Virus record (IMG/VR): IMGVR_UViG_3300030329_002211
Location: 1-31,170 of that record
DNA from: a virus
Strand: one strand, 5' to 3'
DNA length: 31,170 nucleotides
Each line of letters starts with the position of its first letter. Position 1 is the stretch's first letter. The position numbers were made by a program, and so were the translations under genes. This document shows positions 22,160 through 30,078 of the stretch, in pieces. The notes beneath the pieces are model-generated. The model ran no database searches. It was given only the letters and a program-made list of their open reading frames with translations, and had not been told where the DNA came from.

Positions 22160-22721
22160 GTTTTGTCCTTAGTTCCCAGAGTAACTATCTGCAACATTTT
22201 TAACAGGCTGACATCTTCCTTCATTAGCTCAGATGGCAGACAACTATATCTCTGGCATATACTGTCTATCAGTTCCGCATTAGCTAATTCTGGCGGTTTC
22301 ACTATCGGGTTTCCGTCCCTGTCTGTTCCACCCCCTACAGATACCCATTTGATAATGTCAGCCTCTAGGCTTCCCCCACAGCACTAACATTTTCTGCCCA
22401 TGCACCAATCATTGCTATACAAATAGAAGGTGGCAATGACATAAAACCATCTGCATCAGGTGGTACTGGCCTTGCATCCTCATCGTGTAAGTTCCATTCA
22501 ACAATAATGTCAGTTCCGAACTTCTCAAAGAGGTACTGGCTTTCATCTGCATCTGGTTCTGAGCCAAGACGCTGAAATTGAATGAATGTCTTCATGTCAA
22601 CGTCTAATTTAGCTCGGACTTCAAGACCGTAATAATCAGAATCCTCTGGAAACTTCAGCAATGCCTCTCGTCTGGTTAGGACGAAAGGCGAATGCTTGGT
22701 AACTTTTACTTTTTCAACCAT
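22156..22721 (-). CDS. Frameshifted tail assembly chaperone (gpGT-like)
   Basis: Just before the stop of the G-like gene, minus-strand GGGGGAA (22377-22371) allows a -1 slip. The -1 frame then stays open for about 70 codons (EADIIKWVSVGGGTDRDGN, PIVKPPELANAELIDSICQR, LMKEDVSLLKMLQIV) and ends at TGA 22158-22156 on the tape measure start. It has no credible start of its own. Location between tail tube and tape measure and this layout match the lambda G/GT chaperone pair, which coats the tape measure during tail assembly. The slip sequence is not the best-known one, so rate is unknown. Confidence 0.75.
22365..22721 (-). CDS. Tail assembly chaperone, short form (gpG-like)
   Basis: 118 aa from ATG 22721: MVEKVKVTKHSPFVLTRREA, then FQRLGSEPDADESQYLFEKF and a C-terminus AMIGAWAENVSAVGEA. 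An upstream in-frame GTG (22763) would overlap the tail-tube gene, so the ATG ten bases after that stop is preferred, probably translated by coupling. The short form is needed in excess over the frameshifted form in lambda-type tail assembly. Assignment is by position, size and the frameshift. Confidence 0.75.
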   Translation of the reverse strand: MVEKVKVTKHSPFVLTRREALLKFPEDSDYYGLEVRAKLDVDMKTFIQFQRLGSEPDADESQYLFEKFGTDIIVEWNLHDEDARPVPPDADGFMSLPPSICIAMIGAWAENVSAVGEA

Positions 22722-22731
22722 ATTTTCACTA

Positions 22732-23148
22732 TTAGACAGTTGACCAAGTTGGAACTGTACCACTCTGTAGATTCAAAGTTGCCGCCCAAGTTAATGAACC
22801 GTCATTTCCTCTGGAGACATTATAATCAGCAACTAAACATTCAGCCTCAAGTTTAGGGTTGGAACTAGTGTTGCCTCCAACCGCTAATGTGACTGTCCTT
22901 GTTCCTGACTTTGTCTTGAAAACGTCATGCGATTTATTACTTGCCGCATCAAATATACCCGATAGAGAGATGGACAAGTCACCTAATCCAATTAACCTCT
23001 CCATAGCAGACTTTGAAATAGTTGTTGAGTCAAGAAGCCCTTGAGTATTCCCTATTTCATATCCTGTTATATTGTCAGAAATATCCCTAGCAGTTCCGCC
23101 ACTATCGTCTACCGCTATGTAATCTCCGAGTCCTGATTGCTTTGCCAT
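22732..23148 (-). CDS. Tail tube protein-like, copy B
   Basis: 138 aa, strand-rich: MAKQSGLGDYIAVDDSGGTA, TISKSAMERLIGLGDLSISL, FDAASNKSHDVFKTKSGTRT, ADYNVSRGNDGSLTWAATLN. The ending VADYNVSRG and the ASNK motif recur in the gene just upstream, so the two are paralogs. Located before the chaperone pair, where the major tail tube protein is normally found. Which of the two copies forms the bulk of the tube cannot be told from sequence. Confidence 0.8.
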   Translation of the reverse strand: MAKQSGLGDYIAVDDSGGTARDISDNITGYEIGNTQGLLDSTTISKSAMERLIGLGDLSISLSGIFDAASNKSHDVFKTKSGTRTVTLAVGGNTSSNPKLEAECLVADYNVSRGNDGSLTWAATLNLQSGTVPTWSTV

Positions 23149-23158
23149 ATATTCCCCC

Positions 23159-23884
23159 TTAGAATCTTGAAAATCCGACTGCTATTTTTGCGTTTGAGAA
23201 TGTACCTGTTGAGGCAACCCTTAAATATCTATTAACTGTACCTGTAACCTCAGTCCGTACAGCAGTTGGGACTCCGCTTGTTCCCAACGATGAGTAAGTT
23301 ATTAAATCCGCCCATGATGAATTATCAGCAGAATGCTGAATTTTTATTACTACACTCCCACTAGCAAGAGAAATTCCTTGCAAATACCCTGCTCCGCCAC
23401 TTGCTGAAGAAGCCGAATTATCAACGGCTGTGCCATTGGTAGCCGATGAATGCGTGTCATCAAATGCGGTAAGCATCACGCCAAATTCTCCACCTACCCC
23501 ATTACCAGTAAATGTACTGGTGACAGTCATTGCACTACCTGTCCCCCTGCTTACATTGTAATCAGCCTCTTTTGCCGAAATCCCACACATGGGACTACCA
23601 ACCGCTGACCCCATAGGAGCAAGCACAACTTGGTCTGCTGATGGTAGCTTTCCAGAGTTACTGGTGAGAGTGGCATGGATTTTATTTGATGCATTATCAA
23701 AATAACCATTCACACTTAATGAACCATCAACCAATCCTGTAATCCTAGAAGCCGCCGCACTTTCTAACGCTGTTGTCTCTAATGTCTCCTGTGTGTATCC
23801 TGCTCCATCAAGGGCGTTAGCATCACCAGACAGGTCATTACCCATCACAAAGAGTCTTACATTTAATCCGCTTACTTTTGCCAT
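23159..23884 (-). CDS. Tail tube protein-like, copy A (with extension)
   Basis: 241 aa. Residues 1-115 align with copy B (MAKVSGLNVRLFVMGNDLSG, LVDGSLSVNGYFDNASNKIH, KEADYNVSRGTGSAMTVTST). A C-terminal extension (about 125-241: NSASSASGGAGYLQGISLAS, VVIKIQHSADNSSWADLITY, VTGTVNRYLRVASTGTFSNA) looks like an added beta-sandwich, such as the Ig-like or carbohydrate-binding domains often put on tail tubes. Start follows AGGAGTAGTTT. Likely the tube or a decorated minor tube subunit. Confidence 0.75.
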   Translation of the reverse strand: MAKVSGLNVRLFVMGNDLSGDANALDGAGYTQETLETTALESAAASRITGLVDGSLSVNGYFDNASNKIHATLTSNSGKLPSADQVVLAPMGSAVGSPMCGISAKEADYNVSRGTGSAMTVTSTFTGNGVGGEFGVMLTAFDDTHSSATNGTAVDNSASSASGGAGYLQGISLASGSVVIKIQHSADNSSWADLITYSSLGTSGVPTAVRTEVTGTVNRYLRVASTGTFSNAKIAVGFSRF

Positions 23885-23893
23885 AAACTACTC

Positions 23894-24328
23894 CTATGGA
23901 GTTATTGCTACATCGCCCATTAATATCAATGTCAAAGGAACATCCAGAGTTCTATAAGCCACACCACCCATATCCGTATACGCTGTTGACATATCACCTA
24001 TCTCTATATCAGTTACATTTCCTGCTAAATCTGAATCTCCCCTCAATGCTGTATCTATATTTACAGCGGCATCCCATAAGTCGAGTTCAACAGATTCTCT
24101 AACATCCTGAGAAACCTGCATTCTAAAATATGCCCTGATGGTCATATCTACCCTGCTCGATTCATCCGCCAATGTAAGAAAATCAACAGAACGCCCATTA
24201 ATCCAGAAAGCCAGAACAGGTGTCTGGCTGATAGACATTGGTTCTCCTCTTATAACAGCAGAAAAAGCAGGGTCTGTGACAGTCCCTAATAGTGCATCTA
24301 TTCTGTCTAATGCTCCTGACCTGCTCAA
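23894..24328 (-). CDS. Tail terminator/head-tail joining protein
   Basis: 144 aa, beginning MSRSGALDRIDALLGTVTDP, with strand segments (VLAFWINGRSVDFLTL; RVDMTIRAYFRMQV) and VAYRTLDVPLTLILMGDV. Position between the HK97 gp10-like protein and tail tube genes and the mixed fold match tail terminator proteins that cap the tail tube at the neck. It starts with TTG 24328 that overlaps the upstream TGA (TTGA), behind AAGGA. Confidence 0.7.
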   Translation of the reverse strand: MSRSGALDRIDALLGTVTDPAFSAVIRGEPMSISQTPVLAFWINGRSVDFLTLADESSRVDMTIRAYFRMQVSQDVRESVELDLWDAAVNIDTALRGDSDLAGNVTDIEIGDMSTAYTDMGGVAYRTLDVPLTLILMGDVAITP

Positions 24329-24720
24329 TTCAATTCATTCCTTATGTTGTATTCCATAATGTCTTTAACTTCTTTAGGTTGTTTCTTCAACTTATTAAAG
24401 ACATTCTTAAACATGAAGTAGCCTTTAAATCTACTTCTTTTATTTCTTTTTGAAACACCCTCAACCCATGCCGCATATACCAAATTCCTACCCTTGTGTA
24501 ATTCTCCTGCATCAATCTGGGCATGTAAGTTTTTTACCAGACCACCACCAACAGAACCTTTCAAATATCCAGTTCTAAAACCATGCCCTTTCACTAATTG
24601 GTCTTTGACCCACCCAGACCCTAAAACAGCAATATCAAGCAATGATGTATTCAATGCTTTGGCAAGCCTCTTATTTGGGCTACTGAATATTGGGCCTGAT
24701 AGCTTTACCTCATTTGCCAT
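24325..24720 (-). CDS. HK97 gp10-like head-tail protein
   Basis: 131 aa, basic: IFSSPNKRLAKALNTSLLDI, VKDQLVKGHGFRTGYLKGSV, GRNLVYAAWVEGVSKRNKRS. The RTGxLKGSV and YAxxVEGG-like pattern is typical of gp10-type neck proteins, which join the connector to the tail. The ATG overlaps the previous TAA (TAATG). Good by position and pattern. Confidence 0.75.
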   Translation of the reverse strand: MANEVKLSGPIFSSPNKRLAKALNTSLLDIAVLGSGWVKDQLVKGHGFRTGYLKGSVGGGLVKNLHAQIDAGELHKGRNLVYAAWVEGVSKRNKRSRFKGYFMFKNVFNKLKKQPKEVKDIMEYNIRNELN

Positions 24721-25640
24721 TAGAAAAACACCAGACTGTCTACTGTAGCCGCCCTGTATTCATCTAATGCCCTGAGTGTGTTTAATGCTTCCAAATCACT
24801 ACGAGTAACGCCCATATCACCACTTCCAAAAGTATTAACCACGCCCATATCTCTATCTCTGAAAAAGATTTTGCTTAAATCCAGACAAACTTGAACAACA
24901 AGTTCTGGATATAGGAATTTACTGGCATTAGCTCCACCAGAATGAGTAGCGGCGGTTGTTCCATTTACACCACGTTCACAGGTGAGAGTGTTGCCACTAA
25001 TTGCGGTGATATACAACTGTTCGCTGTCAATTTTAATTGTCTGTGCAGAACCAAAATTGCTGGCGTTGGCTACACTAATGCTGTTCGTGGAGGAGCTACT
25101 GATAGCGTCAGCCGTAGTGACAACACTCGTGTCATTAGTATATCCCCATTCGCCTGTAATCAAAAGGGTTTGTTGACCCCCATGAAATCCTTTTGCTGTG
25201 TCCTCATTTAAACGCAGAACTTTTTTAGGTGAGGAGTTATATGGCAGTAGCCAGTAATCATTATCATAGCCCTCTGTGAGAGTCTCTGATGTAGTTCTGG
25301 CAGTCTGCTTATATGAAGTTACAGTTGTTGCTGAGATTAACCAATCATCAAGGGGCAAAGAATTAAAATATGCCACCTGTGTCCCAATAGTGGATTGACC
25401 TGTGACATCTCTTAAATTCTGTCTGGTTGAACGCAACGCCCCAGAGCCAATATCAAAATAATGGCTCTCGATTCTGGGGCCAAAACTAGACATGCCAACA
25501 TAGTTATCAATCCGCCTTGAAGAGGCTTCAACTATTCGCTCAATTATTCCACTATCACTAGTCCAGTTTGAAGCATAGGAAGTACCTGCAAGATATTCCC
25601 TCAAATCATCTGTACTGGCATAGGTGTGTCTAGTGACCAC
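24720..25640 (-). CDS. Head-tail connector with inserted beta module
   Basis: 306 aa, beginning VTRHTYASTDDLREYLAGTS as in phage connector/adaptor proteins, with helices RIVEASSRRIDNYVG and late helices (LYPELVVQVCLDLSKIFF; LNTLRALDEYRA). Between them an extra module of about 50 residues (NSISVANASNFGSAQTIKID, QLYITAISGNTLTCERGVNG, TTAATHSGGAN) resembles a small all-beta insert common in phage structural proteins. It would form the ring that links portal and tail. GTG 25640 start overlaps the previous TAG by one base. Confidence 0.75.
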   Translation of the reverse strand: MVTRHTYASTDDLREYLAGTSYASNWTSDSGIIERIVEASSRRIDNYVGMSSFGPRIESHYFDIGSGALRSTRQNLRDVTGQSTIGTQVAYFNSLPLDDWLISATTVTSYKQTARTTSETLTEGYDNDYWLLPYNSSPKKVLRLNEDTAKGFHGGQQTLLITGEWGYTNDTSVVTTADAISSSSTNSISVANASNFGSAQTIKIDSEQLYITAISGNTLTCERGVNGTTAATHSGGANASKFLYPELVVQVCLDLSKIFFRDRDMGVVNTFGSGDMGVTRSDLEALNTLRALDEYRAATVDSLVFF

Positions 25641-25816
25641 TACTTATTCTCCGTTGTCTTCTTTGCCTTATTTTTTGGCTCAGTTTCCATCTTTTCAAAA
25701 TACTCTGAATAATCTTTTGCCTGTTTTGCAGGCATTTCATATTCATTACCTTCTAAATATGCAATGTTGACGGAACTGATAGTAACGTCCTTTATGCACT
25801 TAACTTTTACAGCCAT
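25640..25816 (-). CDS. Small basic capsid-region protein
   Basis: 58 aa: MAVKVKCIKDVTISSVNIAY, LEGNEYEMPAKQAKDYSEYF, then Lys-rich KNKAKKTTENK. A small strand-rich N-terminus and a Lys-rich C-terminal tail. It lies between the capsid gene and the connector, with AGGAG nine bases from the ATG. Small proteins here are often head-decoration or neck proteins; no firm call. Confidence 0.65.
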   Translation of the reverse strand: MAVKVKCIKDVTISSVNIAYLEGNEYEMPAKQAKDYSEYFEKMETEPKNKAKKTTENK

Positions 25817-25833
25817 TTTATTTCTCCTGTAAT

Positions 25834-25876
25834 GGGACTAGGTGGGGAGAAGTCCATATAACTCCCACCTAGCCCC
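25834..25876 (-). promoter_or_regulatory. Strong hairpin after the capsid gene
   Basis: A 13-bp stem (25834-25846 with 25864-25876, one G-T pair) lies just below the capsid stop, before the next ribosome site. No U-tract follows. A stem here may protect the abundant capsid mRNA or partly attenuate the genes downstream. Confidence 0.75.
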
Positions 25877-25891
25877 GATTGTCTACGCCTC

Positions 25892-27205
25892 TTATGAAGC
25901 GGCGGCTTTTAGAATCTTAAAGGCGGCGGCAAGTCCTACTTGTCCATCACCTCTACGAGTTCCAAAAAATCCAACTTGGTCATTCTCCATATACAGGCTG
26001 TCATTACGCCTGATTGTGAAGCCAATTCTGTCAAACAGATAATACTGTCGGAAGTCGCCAAGTATGGCAATTTCATTGTTAGCGGCAACTGTTGTTGCAA
26101 ACCCATTTCCGCTTACATCGTTATTAATTACTGGTCGACCCAGTAAGAAAGATGCAGGGGCAGATGTGAGGTCGGCAATACCAGTAACACCTGCGGCTGT
26201 TGACTGTATGCTGTTAACAGTTTTGGAAATCAAGGAAGGCATTACCCATGTGGCATTAGCTCGATGCTGTGCCTCTAATGTGTAATAAATTCCGAGAAGG
26301 TCAGCAGTTGTTAGTGCTGTAGCAGATGCCATTACATAGTCCGCTGATGAACCAGTAAGAATACCTGCATAGTTTGTTGTGTTGTTTCCATTAAGGATTC
26401 CAACATCTTCAAACCTTCCAGAAGCCTCTTGAAATATCTGTGTCAACAGAGAAGGCAAGTTAATGGCTGAGTCATCAAGAAGTTCTCTAGTAACTTTTAC
26501 CAATCCACCACTTTTCTCTATTGCAAAGGCTACCTGTCCGACTGTAGGAGTCTGGTCAGAATATGCGGCTTCTTCAGCGATAGCCGCCCAACTTGCAGAA
26601 GCCAGAGTCGGGATATATCCATCTTTGCTCGCTACTCGAATTGTGGTAGCGGCGGCCCTGAGGCTTCCTGATGGCAATCCAGTATCATGGATTACCTGAT
26701 TTATAAATTCTTCGGGTACGAAATATCCACCTTCTGCATCAGTATCTTCCTGCATGGCTTTAACTTCGTCAGGGGTAGCATTCTTAAAAAACACTTCCTG
26801 TGATGGGGCAGACATCCACTTTACAAAAGTATCTCTCTGAAAGTCTGCATCTTCCTTTTCCCTGATTCCCATTTTTTCCTGTACCCAGATTGGCTGTGCT
26901 ACAGCAGGAAGACCCTTTACCCATGATGCAGGCTTATAACTGGCCTTCAAATTGGCTCCATTATCATTGGGGTCATATGTCTCCAAATCTTTGCTTGCTA
27001 CAGGGACTTTCTGGACGGATTCCGAATAGTCCTTGTGCAATGCGTCAATCTGGGCCTGTGTGGCATCCTGTTGGTCAGCTTTTGCCATCTCCTGAGTAGA
27101 CTCTTCAACCATTCTCTGAGCCTCTTCTATTTTCCCTTCTGCAAGAGATTCCTCTGCTTTTTTGAGCAGATAACCTGCATGCTCTCTCATCTCGCTTGTT
27201 CCCAT
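25892..27205 (-). CDS. Major capsid protein (HK97 fold)
   Basis: 437 aa. Residues 1-105 are charged helix (LLKKAEESLAEGKIEEAQRM, VEESTQEMAKADQQDATQAQ), a delta-domain scaffold normally cut off by the protease. The body has DAEGGYFVPEEFINQVIHDT (about 152-171), VTRELLDDSAINLPSLLTQI, FEDVGILNGN and WVMPSLISKTVNSIQS, then FLLGRPVINNDVSG and FDRIGFTIRRNDSLYMENDQ, all usual for HK97-fold shells. Next to protease and portal. The ribosome site AAAAGGAGTATTTAA is strong, as expected for the most abundant product. Confidence 0.95.
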   Translation of the reverse strand: MGTSEMREHAGYLLKKAEESLAEGKIEEAQRMVEESTQEMAKADQQDATQAQIDALHKDYSESVQKVPVASKDLETYDPNDNGANLKASYKPASWVKGLPAVAQPIWVQEKMGIREKEDADFQRDTFVKWMSAPSQEVFFKNATPDEVKAMQEDTDAEGGYFVPEEFINQVIHDTGLPSGSLRAAATTIRVASKDGYIPTLASASWAAIAEEAAYSDQTPTVGQVAFAIEKSGGLVKVTRELLDDSAINLPSLLTQIFQEASGRFEDVGILNGNNTTNYAGILTGSSADYVMASATALTTADLLGIYYTLEAQHRANATWVMPSLISKTVNSIQSTAAGVTGIADLTSAPASFLLGRPVINNDVSGNGFATTVAANNEIAILGDFRQYYLFDRIGFTIRRNDSLYMENDQVGFFGTRRGDGQVGLAAAFKILKAAAS

Positions 27206-27218
27206 TTAAATACTCCTT

Positions 27219-27251
27219 TTAGTATTTCTTAGGTTTTTTTCTTTTAGGCAT
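27219..27251 (-). CDS. Possible 10-aa basic peptide (MPKRKKPKKY)
   Basis: Between the protease and capsid genes, ATG 27251 overlaps the protease TAA (TAATG) five bases after AGGGGG, and reads ten codons to TAA 27219. Seven of ten residues are Lys or Arg. The coupling and ribosome site argue for translation, but it is too short to exclude chance. Confidence 0.3.
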   Translation of the reverse strand: MPKRKKPKKY

Positions 27252-27862
27252 TATCGCCCCCTGTACTGAAGTTTTAATTTAGCAATCTCCAGTTTGACCC
27301 GAACATTTGTAGCGTCTAAGGCAGTTTCTTCAACCGTGTCAGAGGCTTTAAGTTCGGATTCGTCAACTAATATGTTGTTATCAGATTTGGCAGAAATGGT
27401 TTGAGTCTGCGGACTAGCTCCACGAATAACGGTACTAACTTCAACCCAATCCAAATCTTTAATTCTACGTGTTTGATTTTTGCCTTCACCTTCATATTCC
27501 CATCCTTCTTCTGGGACATTGAAGCCAACAGACCATTCACGAACAAATCCACCCTTAATATTACTGAAGGCTTCTCGTCCTGATTGTGTCTCTAAATTCA
27601 TTTGCATTAACGTATGCAACCTGTACTCATCATCTGCTATATGAACAGGTCGGGCTGACAATACTTTTCCTACTATTGCCTGACTGTCATGACCTGCTAG
27701 TACAGGAATGGGTAGATTCTTGGCAATCGAACCGTTGAAGGCTACTGGGTCGATAACATCGCCATCTGAATCCACAACACCCATAGAATTAGTAAATGCC
27801 TCTATTAATCCCTGAGTGGAATCCACTTCTTTAATATCTGTGGTTATAGTTTTCTTTATCAC
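27251..27862 (-). CDS. Prohead protease (HK97 gp4/U35-like)
   Basis: 203 aa. The herpes-type/HK97 protease core is seen as FTNSMGVVDSDGDVIDPVAF (about 27-46), AGHDSQAIVGKVLSARPVHI with the likely catalytic His (about 58), and FVREWSVGFNVPEE with the likely Ser (about 110). WVEVSTVIRGASPQT closes the core, and a charged helical tail ends near residue 203. It cuts the scaffold part of the capsid protein during head maturation. GTG 27862 overlaps the portal stop (GTGA) after AGAAGGAGTATTA. Confidence 0.9.
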   Translation of the reverse strand: MIKKTITTDIKEVDSTQGLIEAFTNSMGVVDSDGDVIDPVAFNGSIAKNLPIPVLAGHDSQAIVGKVLSARPVHIADDEYRLHTLMQMNLETQSGREAFSNIKGGFVREWSVGFNVPEEGWEYEGEGKNQTRRIKDLDWVEVSTVIRGASPQTQTISAKSDNNILVDESELKASDTVEETALDATNVRVKLEIAKLKLQYRGR

Positions 27863-29919
27863 GCTAATACTCCTTCTGGCTTATATCCTCTGGGCATAGG
27901 TATCCAACTTAATGTGCCGTTTGGATGGTCTATTATGTTGAATGCATCGTTGGCCCTGTAAACTTGTCCATCTCTCTCAATACATGTTCTGCCATATGGG
28001 TCTCCTGATGGCACATATGTGTCATTCGGGTCACCATCTACATCGTATGCCCTGACATACTCAAAGCCCTGATTTCTGAAAAGATTAATACTGGTTAAAT
28101 TCTGGCTTCTCATCACTTCCGTTCTTGCAATTAATTTCGCCCTTTTCTTGGACTCATTCATAAGAGAGCGAATACCTGCAAAATTATCAGCAGGCACTCC
28201 TCTAGCCAGTTGGTCGATACTGTAACCACGCTCAAACGCCATCTGTATTAGCTTCTGCACGTTTTTCTTGGTCGTGTTGTGGATTAATGTTGCCCTGACA
28301 GGTGATTCAGTTAACACGCCTGCCACAATAGGAGATGCCTCAGACCATGCAACATCACCTGCAACACCACTAGCATTAATTATTCCAAAGGTATTCTTGG
28401 AGACATCAAGAAACATCCTGTAGAGAATTTCACTTAAATTACCAATGTCTGCATCTGGAACTAAATCAGCGGCTGAAAAGGGGTATCCTTTTGCCTTGTC
28501 TATATCAATATCTCTGGATAAATTCCGCCCGATTATTCCATCAGCCCTGTTCTGCAACTTTGTAAAGTAGCCCTCAAGGATAGGTGTCCATTTATCCGAT
28601 AACTCATCCCTGTTATTGTTTAAAGTTTCCCCCATTTTGATTCCTCTGGGAGCTACTGGGGCTTTTGCTTTATCGGCTGATAATAATGATTGGAATCCTG
28701 TAGGTAATGCAGTTTCTAAACTGGGATTCATGGACTCTATAATGTTAGAGGGGAGCCTTCTTACTTCCCCTTCATCTATTGCCTCTTGTCCTACCATTTT
28801 TCTGGCTTCATTCAGAGTAATTATTCCTGCATCGAATAAGGCTGTTGCCCTTGCATCTGTGCTTTGCTTATCATCCAAGAAACTACGGATTTCAGACAAA
28901 TCAACAGCAATTTTTTCGTTAGTTCCTGTATCAATGCAGTAATTAAGAAATCTAACCACCCTGTTAATTAATGGCTCTAGGGTCTCGCTATGGAATGAAA
29001 ATCTGGCCTCTCTGTAATTAGAGAAGGTACTTCTCTGAAGCCCTACATTCGCCGATATTAAAATAGGCGGAACTCCAAGAACAGAACAGATGCGAGATTC
29101 TGTATGGTTGTGCAGTTCTGTTAATGCCATATCAGCAGGAGCAGATGCCATCTGTTGGTACTCAGCGTCATCATCTAAAACAGCTACTTTATGGAAGTTT
29201 CCTGTTCCCCCGAAACTACTCCGCCATCTTGCCCTGATTCTGTTGGCATCTTCCTGATTGGTTAACCTTCTTTTAACTTTAAGTAATCCAGATGGCACAC
29301 CTGCATTTTCAAAATATACTTTGGCAAAATCTGTCATGCTCATATCCAGATTAATAGTCTTTGCCAGTACATGTAATGGACTCAGGCCATACAAGTCCCC
29401 TGATGGGTTCGGAAATGCCATATGCCCAACATCTTCTTTGTCTAGGAAATATTCTTTGCCATCAATGGTATAGCTGTATCCCTTTACACCTTCCCCAGAG
29501 GGCAAAATAGCGACTCTATCAGGCCGCAGTAGGTGAATGTATACAATTTGATTGCTACGGCTTCTTTCCTTCCACACATAAGCATTTCCAGATACATAGA
29601 GATATGTGACAAGCCTTTCAATCCAAGTGTAGAAATCCTGTCTCTCATTTGGGTATTTCAACAGGTTGGCTAATGGAGAATTTTCAACCTCAACCATTCC
29701 ATCTACTGAATCAGCCTGAGAATAGTATCTGGCTGTTGCAACACCTGTAGCAATTTCCTTTATACAGGCATTAACTACAGCAGATTTCCCATAGCCCTGA
29801 GATGAGTAATTAGCATAGTTGTCCTCTGGATACATAACAGAGGATAAATCATTGACTAGCGGAACAGTAGACGCTATATCTACTTCTGCTTTTTGAAACA
29901 TTGATAACCAGTTAGGCAT
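27859..29919 (-). CDS. Portal protein fused to a MuF-like head protein
   Basis: 686 aa. Portal core: YGKSAVVNACIKEIATGVAT near residue 44, FYTWIERLVTYLYVSGNAYV, YGLSPLHVLAKTINLDMSMT, GVPSGLLKVKRRLT, LGVPPILISANVGLQRSTFS (about 287-306). From about 430 a second domain ends in the MuF/SPP1 gp7 type: AKLIARTEVMRSQNLTSINL, CIERDGQVYRANDAFN, DHPNGTLSWIPM. The portal is the ring through which DNA is pumped; the MuF part acts in head assembly or early infection. Usually two genes, here one. The ribosome site GGGGG lies in a small hairpin. Confidence 0.9.
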   Translation of the reverse strand: MPNWLSMFQKAEVDIASTVPLVNDLSSVMYPEDNYANYSSQGYGKSAVVNACIKEIATGVATARYYSQADSVDGMVEVENSPLANLLKYPNERQDFYTWIERLVTYLYVSGNAYVWKERSRSNQIVYIHLLRPDRVAILPSGEGVKGYSYTIDGKEYFLDKEDVGHMAFPNPSGDLYGLSPLHVLAKTINLDMSMTDFAKVYFENAGVPSGLLKVKRRLTNQEDANRIRARWRSSFGGTGNFHKVAVLDDDAEYQQMASAPADMALTELHNHTESRICSVLGVPPILISANVGLQRSTFSNYREARFSFHSETLEPLINRVVRFLNYCIDTGTNEKIAVDLSEIRSFLDDKQSTDARATALFDAGIITLNEARKMVGQEAIDEGEVRRLPSNIIESMNPSLETALPTGFQSLLSADKAKAPVAPRGIKMGETLNNNRDELSDKWTPILEGYFTKLQNRADGIIGRNLSRDIDIDKAKGYPFSAADLVPDADIGNLSEILYRMFLDVSKNTFGIINASGVAGDVAWSEASPIVAGVLTESPVRATLIHNTTKKNVQKLIQMAFERGYSIDQLARGVPADNFAGIRSLMNESKKRAKLIARTEVMRSQNLTSINLFRNQGFEYVRAYDVDGDPNDTYVPSGDPYGRTCIERDGQVYRANDAFNIIDHPNGTLSWIPMPRGYKPEGVLA

Positions 29920-29921
29920 GT

Positions 29922-29940
29922 AACCCCCATGACTTGGGGT
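29922..29940 (-). promoter_or_regulatory. Hairpin over the portal ribosome site
   Basis: CCCC (29939-29936 on the minus strand) can pair with the GGGGG that precedes the portal ATG by about 5 bases, with a seven-base loop. The short stem would hide the only ribosome site of this gene. Weak by itself, but it follows two strong hairpins. Confidence 0.4.
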
Positions 29941-29970
29941 ACTTGCCTAGACCACTATTGCAAATATATC

Positions 29971-30043
29971 AAAGAAAAACCACCCTAGCAACCTAAGAGA
30001 ATCATCGATTAGGTTTGTATTAGTAAGAAGGCTACTAGGGTGG
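29971..30043 (-). terminator. Intrinsic terminator upstream of the late block
   Basis: CCACCCTAG (29980-29988 on the plus strand) pairs perfectly with CTAGGGTGG (30035-30043), with an inner 7-bp stem (29990-29996 with 30009-30015), followed on the minus strand by TTTTTCTTT. It ends the three-gene unit and lies in front of the portal. No promoter of the phage family follows it, so expression of late genes may depend on read-through or an unseen late promoter. Confidence 0.8.
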
Positions 30044-30044
30044 C

Positions 30045-30075
30045 CCCTGCTCACGGAGTCAGACGATGAGCAGGG
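30045..30075 (-). promoter_or_regulatory. Hairpin directly after the 30079 gene
   Basis: CCCTGCTCA (30045-30053) and TGAGCAGGG (30067-30075) form a perfect 9-bp stem with a 13-base loop, two bases before the terminator stem. It may be a part of an anti-termination or processing structure. Confidence 0.7.
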
Positions 30076-30078
30076 ATA

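Noticed and set aside
29980-30043. tRNA-like or riboswitch-like element before the portal
   Set aside because: The folding is a nested stem followed by a T-tract, with no cloverleaf or known aptamer pattern. It is best read as an intrinsic terminator.
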